Assembly: GCA_003573635.1 (NCBI GenBank)
Contig: QUTJ01031383.1
Coordinates: 1-11,245, forward strand
Source of the DNA: Goniomonas avonlea
Lineage: Eukaryota; Cryptophyceae; Goniomonadida; Goniomonadaceae
Direction: 5' to 3'
DNA length: 11,245 nt
Both the position numbers and the translations under genes were made by a program. The notes beneath the pieces were generated by a model, which saw nothing but the letters and a program-made list of their open reading frames with translations, ran no database searches and was not told the DNA's origin. Below are positions 1 to 7,049 of the stretch, one piece after another; position 1 is the first letter of the stretch, and each line of letters opens with the position of its first letter.

Positions 1-770
1 ACCCGCAGAGACCGCGAGAGCTTAGGTCCAGTTTTTTCCGAGCATCTCGCTCCCGTGCTCCGGGCCTAAGTAGGCTCCGGGCATATCTCGGTCTGATCTG
101 GAGATAAACACCAGATCGACCACAAGTTCCGAAACAAACCGTCGAAACCCGAACAATCGGGTTTGGAAACCACGTTGAACACGTTAGTGCCGATTCGTTG
201 AAACTAGTCAAGTCGAATTAGACCGATAATCTAGCCCGAGAGCGAGAATGTCGGAGGTCAAACAAGACCGTGAAAGCAATCCTCGTGTACGCTGCCCCTC
301 GCGGTTTTCAGCAGTCTCTAGCTCCGTGTCCCTCAGAGCCAAGCGAGTGTGTGTAACTGGGAGAGACCGATAATGGTTATTTTGCAGTGTATTTGCATTT
401 TACAGTGGCCAGCACTGTGCCTAGTACTAAGCTGTGACTAGAACTGACAGTTGTGTATGCGTGCACTGCACTCTCGCCAACGCCGGGTGCAAAGTCAGTT
501 CGGTCACTGCAACACCCCAGTGCCAATGGAGTCAACCCCTAGCCAGCCGGGCTCGGTTGACACCCCAAGTCGCGGATCCGCGCCGTAGTGAGTGGCGTGT
601 GTGTGCGAGTGTGAGAGGTGAGCTGGGGGGTGGGCATCTTGAACACCACACCGTGCGAGCCGCGCCGGGCTCGCAGGGAGGCGGGTGGGCCCTAGATCAA
701 CACGAGCTCAAGACGTCTGGGGGGAGTGCACGAACCACGTGATGTACCATATGCTGTAGTTAGACATACT
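1..770. other. Non-coding flank, no gene recognised
   Basis: No convincing protein is seen on either strand. A 102-codon plus-strand frame at 434-742 is Cys/Ser/Gly-rich and resembles no family. The stretch lies just beyond the end of the minus-strand recombinase of element A, so it may hold that element's 3' untranslated region or terminal repeat, but no matching repeat copy exists in the window to prove it. It contains a short perfect hairpin at 145-164 and G-rich, GTGT-rich sequence around 590-690. Confidence 0.5.
145..164. repeat. Perfect 8-bp inverted repeat
   Basis: AAACCCGA, a 4-base ACAA loop, then TCGGGTTT form a perfect stem-loop. It lies in the non-coding flank. There is no T-run after it that would make it an obvious terminator; its role is unknown and chance is possible. 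Confidence 0.5.
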
Positions 771-1665
771 TCACATCACCCGGGTGACCGCCAGGATCCG
801 GCCGCGGTCCGGTTCGTTGTACAGCTTGAACATTGCCCTCAACAACCAGGCCCCGAGTCTTGTAAGGGCGTCGACCGACACTCCACACGCCATAGCATGT
901 GTACATCCCCCCCTTCGTAGTGAGTGGAGGGAGTAGCGCGCCAAACGTTCCGGTTCCGTGATTCCCAAGGCCTTGCTCAACAGCCTTTTGAACCGTGTCC
1001 GGGATGTAGCCGGTTTGCCGTTGAACTCCCGTCTGCACCTGGTTGACTGGAACAACGGCAGGTTGAGATTCCGTTCATCAGAGAGAGATCCATGTCCTTT
1101 GTTAGCAGCTAGATGTAGGTCAGCGTGTGTTGGTGCACGTTGACACTGCTTCCCGTAAGCCTCGCAATCCCGATCCACCGACCTTTGCTGAAGGGGTCAT
1201 TTTTCATGCACCATACATAGATAGAGCCCCATGTTGCCATTATCGATCCGCAGATCGCGAATCCGGAGGCCGTTGCAGCTCTGCCCCTCCGCGTCCAGCT
1301 TGTTGCATTCCACCTCCCAGTTCTGCCGAACTCCAAAGAAATGTAAGTCGAGTCTGAACATGTCTCGTGCAGCGATGAGGGGAGTGTCCTTGTGTTGCAT
1401 GTAGTCCTGCATCTTGATCACATTGTGTACTGACATTGGGAGCTTAGGGTTGACCCTTGAAAAAAGACAGTAAGAAAGTCTTGACCCCCTTGAACGACCA
1501 CGGGTCCGCGAAGCCAGCCTGCTCGTGCCACTTGGCCACTGCCGACCGTGTTACCGTCACCGACACCCAGGTAGGCTTGGATTCTGCGACATGCACACAG
1601 TATAGTTGCAGTTGTGAGCCGCCAGCCTTGAAGGGCACTGGCCAGTAGCTGAACTTAGCCCTCAT
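771..1665 (-). pseudogene. Tyrosine recombinase, frameshifted (element A)
   Basis: Integrates retrotransposon cDNA by tyrosine-recombinase chemistry without a DDE integrase. The protein is spread over four reading frames (1665-1444, 1436-1197, 1336-1109, 1178-771), each continuing the last, about 295 residues in all, a normal length for the family. The N-terminal SAM-like, DNA-binding domain shows RSAVAKWHEQAGF and a following VKTFL helix. Box A is FFGVRQNWEV, with the first catalytic Arg at about 1328-1326. Box B is YSLHSLRRGGCTHAMACGV, with His at 926-924 and Arg at 917-915. The last box is LGAW...FKLYNEP, with the likely nucleophilic Tyr at 821-819. The catalytic set therefore looks complete although the frame is broken. 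It differs strongly from the plus-strand recombinase at 5844-6560, so the two are separate lineages. A Crypton-like YR transposon is a weaker alternative. Confidence 0.88.
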
Positions 1666-1711
1666 GCCGTGCCCACTTTAGCGTGTGTTGGATTCTTGAT
1701 GCGTAGCTGTG

Positions 1712-1957
1712 TCAGGTGCTGTCTTCCAGTGCCTTGGATTCGATCATGTTCGCCTTCTCCATTAGATGTGTGAGCTCCTCGTGGTCCTTGAAGTCGCCCC
1801 CGTTGTCTGGCAGGTCCAGGCGCAAGATGCGGCAAGGTGCACAAGTGAACCCCACCCCCAGAGAGTAAGTGTGCTCTGCGGTGGTACTTAGCACCCACTC
1901 ATCACACATGATCATCTTGCGCGAGCGCTCATCGCAGAGGTCGCAGGTCCCCGCAGC
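1712..1957 (-). pseudogene. Cys-rich PHD-like zinc-finger segment (element A)
   Basis: An 82-codon frame, opened by a TAA at 1960-1958, lies between the methyltransferase-like segment and the recombinase. It begins AAGTCDLCDERSRKMIMCDE and later has EHTYSLGVGFTCAPC. The spacing C-x2-C-x9-C-D-E followed by H and then C-x2-C recalls a C4HC3 PHD finger, which typically reads mImCDxC, HxxCL and C-x2-C. Two expected ligands are absent: the fourth Cys is Trp (CDEW) and the sixth is Ser (HTYS), both one-base changes from Cys. The gap between Trp and His is longer than usual. After the finger comes an acidic helical stretch ending at a stop at 1712. If real, it may bind chromatin or nucleic acid and guide integration; this is inference. 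It could instead be an unrelated zinc-binding linker. Confidence 0.4.
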
Positions 1958-1979
1958 TTAGGTCTCTAGTGTGTGGAGC

Positions 1980-2322
1980 GGGTGGTCCGGGTCTGCGGAG
2001 CCGCGTTAGGCACCGGAAAACCTTTGGACAGGAGCAACACAGTCGGCCATGCTGTGTGGCAGCTAGTGTCAGCTGAACTAGGTTCGGATGGTGAGATGAG
2101 AGATCCTTAGCACAGAACAGCTTCGTGGAGTCGCTTGGGTACACGTGGTGCACGACGAACTCCTTCGTGATTTGTCACCACTCCCGTCCTTTGAAATGAG
2201 GAACGAGGAATGCCATGTGTGTGGTGAGCGGCCGCTTCGCCTCCTTCGTGATTCGTTGTCACTCTGGTCCTTCGAAATGAGGAACGAGGAACGCCGCGTG
2301 TGTGGTGAGCGGTCACTTAGCC
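1980..2322 (-). pseudogene. Dam-like methyltransferase segment, copy A, with internal duplication
   Basis: By eye this is roughly 80-85% identical to 7929-8181 in the same orientation. The minus-strand frame reads AFLVPHFKGREW, then a TGA stop, then KEFVVHHV and TKLFCAKDLSSH. In copy B the same frame is preceded by an NPPW motif, the pattern of phage-type DNA N6-adenine methyltransferases, a domain known in DIRS-group elements between RNase H and recombinase. Copy A lacks the NPPW part because the element is cut at 2322. It has two tandem 81-bp units and a 9-bp insertion relative to copy B; both sizes are multiples of three. Function is surely lost. Confidence 0.55.
2161..2322. repeat. Tandem duplication, two 81-bp units
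   Basis: Unit 1 is 2161-2241 and unit 2 is 2242-2322; each starts TCCTTCGTGATT and ends GC(T/C)T(C/A)GCC-like. Copy B has one unit (8101-8181). The unit length equals 27 codons, so the duplication repeats the FLVPHF segment without changing frame. The units have diverged from each other, so the duplication is not recent. Confidence 0.85.
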
Positions 2323-2448
2323 TCAATTTTGTTCGAGCCACCCTTCAGCACCGCACTACTTGTCCTCATTTTGACTTATTTCTTCAATGGTACTGTCTCT
2401 TCGTTTCGTTGAGCCATTCCAGCTTCGTTTCGTTGAGCCATAGCTTGC
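2323..2448. repeat. Junction between elements A and P with 19-bp direct repeat
   Basis: No gene is seen. CTTCGTTTCGTTGAGCCAT occurs at 2399-2417 and again at 2423-2441, period 24 bp. Homology with copy B ends at 2322, so this stretch lies between the truncated element A and the plus-strand element P and could contain the true 5' end of P. No target-site duplication could be recognised. Confidence 0.55.
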
Positions 2449-3120
2449 TTGGAGGTCGTTCGAGCGTTCCATCTCAATGGTCCCCTCGCCGAGGACGCCT
2501 ACAAGGCGAACAGGGTCGCAGCCACGACATGCATAGCAGCTGCGATCACGGATCAGAGTACAGATGACCCCTGGCATCGTACTAGCTCATCTTGTTTCGC
2601 CGTGCATGCCAGACACGGACAAAGTGGGGTCAGCAGTACAACGATGTGCTTTTCCGTGAGGCCGAACGCTACCAATCGGAGGAGCTGCAAGCCTGCGACG
2701 GGAGCATTCGTTTTGGAAAGCTCCACTGCCCTCTCGGCATCATCGCCGTGCAGCCTACGCTCCCCACGCGGTGGGTGGAGCCACAGATACAGTCGCACAA
2801 GGGGCACCATCAGTGCCGTCGCCACAACCCCACAAACTCTCGCCCCTAAAGTTTGGTCTAAACGCTGAGGGCACGCGAGGCCGGAGTGCCGGGTACTCAC
2901 GGCCGACAAGGCGTTGAAGCGTGAAGCGGCCATGGCACGCCGCAAGAGCACATCAGCAGGTTCGTCGCCAGCCACTCCCGCAGCAGAAGACAACGGGCAC
3001 ATGTCTTGCAAGAAACCCAGCAAGAGGGACTGACTGTCCCAGGGCGAGGCCTCAGCTCCAACGCCACCCACACCACCATCAGAGCTGCCGCCTCGCCATG
3101 AAGGGATGCATTGCATGCCC
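2449..3120 (+). pseudogene. Possible Gag remnant of element P
   Basis: This call rests mainly on position. Frame 1 opens with AEDAYKANRVAATTCIAAA, then a frame-3 stretch reads KWGQQYNDVLFREAERYQSE, which look like amphipathic helices. A later frame-1 stretch, with an ATG at 2932 in a strong Kozak context (GCGGCCATGG), starts MARRKSTSAGSSPATPAAED and stops at 3031-3033, then continues as a Pro/Ser-rich tail. Helical core followed by a basic, low-complexity tail is common in Gag proteins, but no zinc knuckle or known capsid motif is visible. The longest open frame here is on the opposite strand (3116-2553) and is judged an antisense shadow. Confidence 0.3.
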
Positions 3121-3250
3121 TACCCACACTGATTGGTTGTCATGGTCCGCTTTCCACGAAAGAGCATGGCAACGGACCCTCCCCTTGATTCGCAAGCTCC
3201 GCGATGCAGGTGCCTACTGCCGGCTCCGGGACACCTTCGGTCCCCGTGTT

Positions 3251-3300
3251 GTATTTTTTCTCTTATGAAAAAATACATTTTTTCTCTTATGAAAAAATAC
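3251..3300. repeat. Tandem AT-rich hairpin repeat, 24 bp x 2
   Basis: Two perfect 24-bp units (3253-3276, 3277-3300) each contain ATTTTTTC, TCTTAT, GAAAAAAT. With the two bases before it, the first unit folds as a perfect 10-bp stem (GTATTTTTTC with GAAAAAATAC) and 6-base loop. The block is strikingly AT-rich in otherwise GC-rich surroundings. In frame 3 it would encode an 8-residue repeat, FFSYEKIH twice. The T6 runs could stop RNA polymerase III on either strand, but no pol III gene is seen nearby. Confidence 0.85.
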
Positions 3301-3709
3301 ATTTCATTTTCGGCAAGCTTCGCGATTCAGGCCCAACGGACAGTGGTCACACGTTTCTCCGCCGAGTAGCAGACGCCGTAGCAGCAAGATCAGATCGTGC
3401 AGTCCCGCTGTGGCAATTTGCGCTCACTGCGCTATATCAATCAGAGAGGAGCGATGGTTTGGCTTCAACTCGAGAGTCATCAAGATCAAATTCCACCACG
3501 ACCACACACACCCTCTCTGGTCGCAGCAGGTGCCGTCACTCCCCTCCCCCACCCCGAGCACCGGCGACTCCTGTTCGACAAAACAGTCGTCGCCAGCATC
3601 GCGGACAGGCTGTACACGCCATTAGGCCAGCCACAGGGGCCACCCGTGCCGTGTGGGAGGAGGGGGCGGCACGGGCTCACCCACCTACATCATTGATGGT
3701 ATAAGATAC

Positions 3710-3757
3710 GGGCGGAAGTACGATCACTGGTGCCAACTGGGCGGAAGTACGATCACT
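3710..3757. repeat. Direct repeat of 19 bp, period 29
   Basis: GGGCGGAAGTACGATCACT is present exactly at 3710-3728 and 3739-3757. The 10-bp spacer is not repeated. It lies just upstream of the RT of element P. The perfect match suggests a recent local duplication or a paired binding site; no function is known. Confidence 0.85.
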
Positions 3758-3908
3758 CGCGTCAAGCCCCGCGTCAATGTGTCAACGGATCGTCGCTCCG
3801 CACTGGAGGCCCCGACCCGCCGTTCAGTGCAGTCCGCGCAACGCGAGTTCAGGAGAGTCGCGCTGAGCACAGGCAAATGAGGGCCCATTATCGTATTACC
3901 CGCTTGTA

Positions 3909-4700
3909 TTGACCCCCATGCATTATGTCGACAAGCTGAGGGACGACAGGACCATCAAGTGGAGGCTAGTCTTCGACTGCAAGTGCTCTAAGCACAACGA
4001 GTCCTGCAACCCCGCAACTGTCCTCTACTGCGGAGTGGACGGCACTATCGCGGTCACCACGCTGTTGTCCGTCCAGTACAAGACAAATTCTTGGGCAAGC
4101 CTCGCCATCGGACCGAGCGGGATGCAGTGTCTGTCATCGACCCAGACAAAGGCTTCGCCTGGAGGCACACCTCAGTTGTCTTTTGCACCACCGACGGCCC
4201 ACACATGCAGTGTGTGTACTCGTTGGACGTTGCCCGTATGCTGCGGGAGGGCTGGGTGACCACCCACAGAAGAGGGGCTGAACGCACCGCCGGCGCAGAC
4301 AGTCGTCATGATGGATGACTACTACGGAGATGTCGATGCGGCGACGACCGGTGACCCCTTCGAACCGGCCCACACCCAGCTCTGCCACCTTACACGCTTG
4401 ACCGTCTCGGGGTGGGATGGCAGAACGAAGCAGAGAAAACCCTCGCAGACGTTGGTCTCTCGTTCAAGGGTGTCTGCATCGATCCCAAGACCGACTTCAC
4501 CTCCATTCTGTCCATCAAACTCGACGGTACGGTTGTGTGAGCCTGTGCGCTTCTCGAGCAGGTGGCAGCAGCGGATGACATCGTGCTAGCACGCGGTGTC
4601 GCCAAGTTCGCCGGTCCCGCGAACTACGCAGCTGCGTACTCCGGCAGCCGGAAGGCACATATTTACAGCTTCCCGAGTCCTCTACCCAAGACTCAGCTAT
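3909..4700 (+). pseudogene. Reverse transcriptase, frameshifted (element P)
   Basis: Copies element RNA into cDNA. The fingers begin with DRTIKWRLVFD and a following N (frame 3, near 3951-3980), matching the conserved K-x-R-x-x-x-D region. Motif A is VIDPDKGFAW in frame 2, with the catalytic Asp at 4139-4141. The palm motif C is VVMMDDYYGDVD in frame 3, with the Asp pair at 4314-4319. Then EAEKTLADVGLSF (frame 2, from about 4427) fits motif D, and GVAKFAGPANYAA fits the thumb/connection. In-frame TGA codons at 4257-4259 and 4538-4540 and at least two frameshifts make it a pseudogene. Catalytic aspartates are still present. MMDD is unlike the YxDD of most retroviral-type enzymes but DD flanked by hydrophobic residues is the essential feature. 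Confidence 0.78.
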
Positions 4701-4819
4701 GACGAGGACACAGGGGAGACCTGTTCGCCACCGTTCCGTCGAATCACTTCGTCACTCGCAAAGCAGTGTGCCGTCAACGTCATCCCAAGAGCATACGTGG
4801 ACGGCGTCAGACGCTGTAT

Positions 4820-5375
4820 GCCTCACACAGCAGGCGAAGGATGACCTGCAGTGGTGGATCGACCATGCGCATGAGCACAACGGCGCTCCCATGTACCTAG
4901 ACCGCCCCTACAAAGGCATCTGGCGCCCGTGGCGTATCCTCGAAGGGATGAAGAACGGCACCGAATCGCACAAGGCGATGAACGTGACCAGCACGACTGC
5001 GCACAGTGTACCTGTCATCAGAACAGACGCGGTTTCTTCAAGGAGGAGTCCTTTGCGGGCTACTACCCCGACGACTACGAACGACCGCACATCTCCGTCG
5101 GCAAGGCGCAGGCAGCGCTCGTCGCTCTCTGCCGTTTTGGCCCTATGCTCATCGCCGGTCGCAACAGGGACGCGCGAGTGCTGTTTTGCATTGACAACAC
5201 ACAGGCGGTAGCTGCGTTCAACAAGGGGTACTCACCCAACTCACTTCTCGACACAGTTGCCCGCGAGTTCGTCGAATTCACGGCCAAGTTAGGCCTTGAC
5301 TGCGCATGCACACACATCACGGGCGAGCTCAATGAGCGAGACGACACGTTGTCACGCCGCTACATCACCAGCCCT
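4820..5375 (+). pseudogene. RNase H domain with catalytic Glu replaced (element P)
   Basis: Degrades the RNA strand of the RNA-DNA hybrid during reverse transcription. It opens with QQAKDDLQWWIDHA (frame 1; the WW pair is at 4852-4857), the usual lead-in after RT in DIRS-type proteins. TDA at 5023-5031 fits the first catalytic Asp, after which the frame shifts. Frame 3 then gives FFKEESFAGYYP, PHISVGKAQAALVAL, VLFCIDNTQAVAAFNKGYS, and HITGELNERDDTLSR, ending the domain. The Asp of CIDN (5193-5195) and of RDDTLSR are kept. In the PHISV helix the position where relatives carry the catalytic Glu is Lys (codon 5103-5105), a one-base change. The domain runs on into the linker by a frameshift near 5370. 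Confidence 0.85.
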
Positions 5376-5843
5376 CCTCGGCAGACTACTCATTCTGCCA
5401 CCGCGAGTGGCTCGAGCAGCTTCTTGGAGTCACACACAACACCGAGGCGTTCGCAGATGAGGTAGGCCTCAACACACGAACCAAGCATTGCTGCTGGTGA
5501 CGTCAGAGCTTTTTCGACGAGCCGCTAGCCGGATGGTCGTGGTTCATCAACCCAGATTTCCAGAAGCTCAAGCACCTTGTTGACCACCTGGTCGCCAACC
5601 ACGAAGCCGCAAACAACACAACCCTGATCTGGCCCCGACTTGGCACACTTGACGTACCAGCGCTCGCGCCTCGAGGGTGCTGGCTACGAATGTGTGTTTG
5701 CTTCCCCCCCCCGGGGAGTACCTATCCAACCACAAGCCGCTTATTCCGCTTTCAGCAGTGTTTACGTGTTCCCGCCCATGCTGCCAGTGTTATGGATCGT
5801 GCACCACATCTTCATGAAGATGGTGGCAGTCAAACACACCACC
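5376..5843 (+). pseudogene. Post-RNase H linker, possible methyltransferase remnant (element P)
   Basis: Frame 2 continues from RNase H as CHREWLEQLLGVTHNTEAFA, passes a TGA at 5498-5500, then reads FFDEPLAGWSWFINPDFQKL and HLVDHLVANHEA. Near 5640 it shifts to frame 3, where SSVYVFPPMLPVLWIVHHIF carries an FPP triplet at 5769-5777. In DIRS-group elements the same place holds a Dam-like N6-adenine methyltransferase with a (D/N)PP(Y/W/F) motif followed by a helix. FPPM with a following hydrophobic helix could be its decayed motif; the assignment is tentative because the rest of the methyltransferase fold is not recognisable. A C-run at 5704-5712 lies inside and is a likely site of length change. 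Confidence 0.4.
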
Positions 5844-6560
5844 ATCCGCACTGACATCTTGGCGGCAAAGGGCTGGGCCAGAGCGTGGTGCCGTTGCTAT
5901 CCCAACGCCACCAACACGCTCCTCAACCCTCGTGTCAAGGAAGCACTCCGCACTGCAGCACTCCATGACTACTGGTAGAATGAGGAACAGATTCCGGTCG
6001 ACCTTGATCACTTCCAGTTCTATGTTCGGACTTATATGAAGTCCGCTGATTGGCTGGAGCAAGAGTACGCACTAGCCATGATCGCCTTTTCAGCGACCAT
6101 GCTCAGATCCTCGGCGTTCGCTACCAAGGCCAGGCGCTCATCGAGAAGGGCGGCGACGGCGCCCATCACATCTGGCACACACGATGGCAAGCTGTTCTTC
6201 AGGATCACCGGCAAGAGCGAAAAGAACCAGTCCATCCATGCGCACACTTGGTGCTATATTTCCAACAACAATTGTGTCGGCCTACCGTTCGCATCGTGGT
6301 TCGCCCGCCAGGGCAAACACCCACGTCCTCGCCAGCCCGTCTGGGGAAAAGTGGACGTGGCGGGAGGTCAAGGGTTTCCTCGACCGAGAAGACCGGCCAC
6401 GACCGCGGCCAGCTGGGCGCATGGCGCAAATGCTCACTGAGAAGGGTCACCTCTCCGACGAGCAACTGCAAGCCTTCGGCTACTGGCGCTCTAAAGTGTC
6501 CCAGATCTTTTGCATGTGTGACACCGAGAGCAGGCCTGCTACGTGGCTTTGCCATGCCCA
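5844..6560 (+). pseudogene. Tyrosine recombinase, decayed, Tyr to Phe (element P)
   Basis: The N-terminal domain reads AAKGWARAWCRCYPNATNTL in frame 3, then a TAG at 5976-5978, then IPVDLDHFQFYVRTYMKSAD. Box A is MIAFSATMLRSS, with the Arg at 6105-6107. Frame 2 supplies ILGVRYQGQALIEKGG before frame 3 resumes with DGKLFFRITGKSEKN, a pair of compensating shifts. The end is in frame 1: GHLSDEQLQAFGYWRSKVSQ, then IFCM. Aligned on G-x-W-x-S, the nucleophilic Tyr falls on Phe (codon 6508-6510). The H-x-x-R box is not clearly seen; GHDRGQLGA in frame 2 near 6370 may be its remnant. The dipeptide order and box sequences differ from the recombinase at 771-1665. Confidence 0.65.
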
Positions 6561-7049
6561 CACACGCTACGGCACCGCCAGCGCCGCGCACAGGACCTGC
6601 GGGTCACAGCCGCACGGCTCCTGCTCCCCCTGCTGGCGCTACCCGTTCGCGATCGCCGCACGTAGCTCGCAGGAAGGAGCTCCATCAGCCTACGTTTCTC
6701 TCCATAGTCGCACCCGCTAGGTCTCGCTCACTAGTTAGCGCTATTGATTGACTGTACCCCAGTTAGCGTGTGTTGTCCGACTTTTTCTGTTGTCTGTTGC
6801 CGGACTGTTGGGGTTGGGGAGCCCGTGTCTCTCACTCACCTCAAACAATACACACATTTTCTGTCACACCAAGCCATAATAGTCCACACTAAACTAGGGG
6901 GGGTCACGTGACTTCGTAACTGGAGGGTCTTGTCCCTTCACAGTCACATACGCCGTCTGCTAATCTCACGTACTCGCGATACTACGCTAACCAGCGCCGG
7001 TCCACCTGTTGGCGCTTGCGAGTAGGTAGCGGCCCTACCGAAAGGCACG
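6561..7049. other. Tail-to-tail junction between elements P and B, no gene
   Basis: Downstream of the element P recombinase the plus strand shows only low-quality Pro/Ala/Arg-rich frames to about 6720, then none. On the minus strand Gag stops at 7050. The interval therefore holds the 3' ends of two converging elements. It is richer in T and A around 6770-6890 (ACACATTTTCTGT, CATAATAG) and has a G-run with a 10-bp palindrome at 6903-6912. No terminal repeat could be matched elsewhere in the window. Confidence 0.5.
6903..6912. promoter_or_regulatory. Palindrome containing a CACGTG E-box
   Basis: GTCACGTGAC is a perfect 10-bp palindrome directly after a run of seven G. CACGTG is the core bound by bHLH and some bZIP factors in eukaryotes. 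It lies between two element 3' ends, so a regulatory role is only possible; such a site could also occur by chance. Confidence 0.25.

Larger units (their letters stand above)
771..2322 (-). mobile_element. Element A: 5'-truncated DIRS/Ngaro-type retrotransposon
   Basis: Read on the minus strand this piece carries, in order, a Dam-like methyltransferase segment (2322-1980), a Cys-rich PHD-like segment (1957-1712) and a tyrosine recombinase (1665-771). That is the expected 3' half of a YR retrotransposon, in which RT, RNase H and methyltransferase precede the recombinase. Gag, RT and RNase H are missing: homology to element B stops at 2322 and nothing recognisable lies upstream of it. Frameshifts and in-frame stops show it is a dead copy. 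Terminal repeats were not found, so the left limit is the recombinase stop codon and the true end may lie in 1-770. Confidence 0.7.
3121..3908 (+). other. Low-confidence region between putative Gag and RT of element P
   Basis: Short frames overlap in all three phases and none resembles a known domain. Fragments such as GTGSPTYIIDGIRYGRKYDH (frame 2, near 3668) may be the far N-terminal end of the polymerase. The stretch holds an AT-rich tandem hairpin (3251-3300), an approximate 20-base duplication (3192-3211 and 3313-3332, both containing GCAAGCT-CGCGAT-CAGG) and a 19-bp direct repeat (3710-3757). Confidence 0.4.
2449..6720 (+). mobile_element. Element P: decayed DIRS-type YR retrotransposon
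   Basis: The plus strand shows, in order, a possible Gag region (2449-3120), RT (3909-4700), RNase H (4820-5375), an FPP-containing linker (5376-5843) and a tyrosine recombinase (5844-6560). This is the standard order of a DIRS/PAT/Ngaro-group element. At least six frameshifts and several in-frame stops separate the parts, mostly alternating between frames 2 and 3, so the copy is old. Terminal repeats were not found; the limits given are those of the coding remains. P points toward element B, which converges on it from the right. Confidence 0.7.

Noticed and set aside
771-1665. Prophage or integron integrase
   Set aside because: The recombinase boxes fit, but the linked methyltransferase, PHD-like segment, RT and Gag in the same family point to a eukaryotic YR retrotransposon; no att sites or phage genes are present.
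2399-2441. CRISPR-like repeat and spacer
   Set aside because: There are only two 19-bp copies with a 5-bp gap, no array and no cas genes, in a eukaryotic retroelement context.
2553-3116. 187-codon minus-strand open frame
   Set aside because: It is antisense to the putative Gag region of element P, has no recognisable domain, and its Leu/Arg/Ala-rich composition is what GC-rich antisense frames give.
3204-3704. 166-codon plus-strand open frame across the AT-rich hairpins
   Set aside because: The frame is open but low-complexity and unlike any domain; the FFSYEKIH repeat is just the translation of the 24-bp tandem.
4257-5500. Possible recoding of TGA, since most in-frame stops in element P are TGA (4257, 4538, 5498)
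   Set aside because: The sample is tiny, the same copy has frameshifts and a TAG (5976), and TGA is the commonest stop to arise in GC-rich DNA through CGA or TGG mutation.
6050-6751. 233-codon plus-strand open frame
   Set aside because: Only its first part (ILGVRYQGQALIEKGG) belongs to the recombinase; the rest is Arg/Pro/Ser/Ala-rich and overlaps better recombinase sequence in frames 1 and 3.
6992-7016. Inverted repeat AGCGCC / GGCGCT as a possible element terminus
   Set aside because: Only six base pairs with a 12-base loop; expected by chance in GC-rich sequence.
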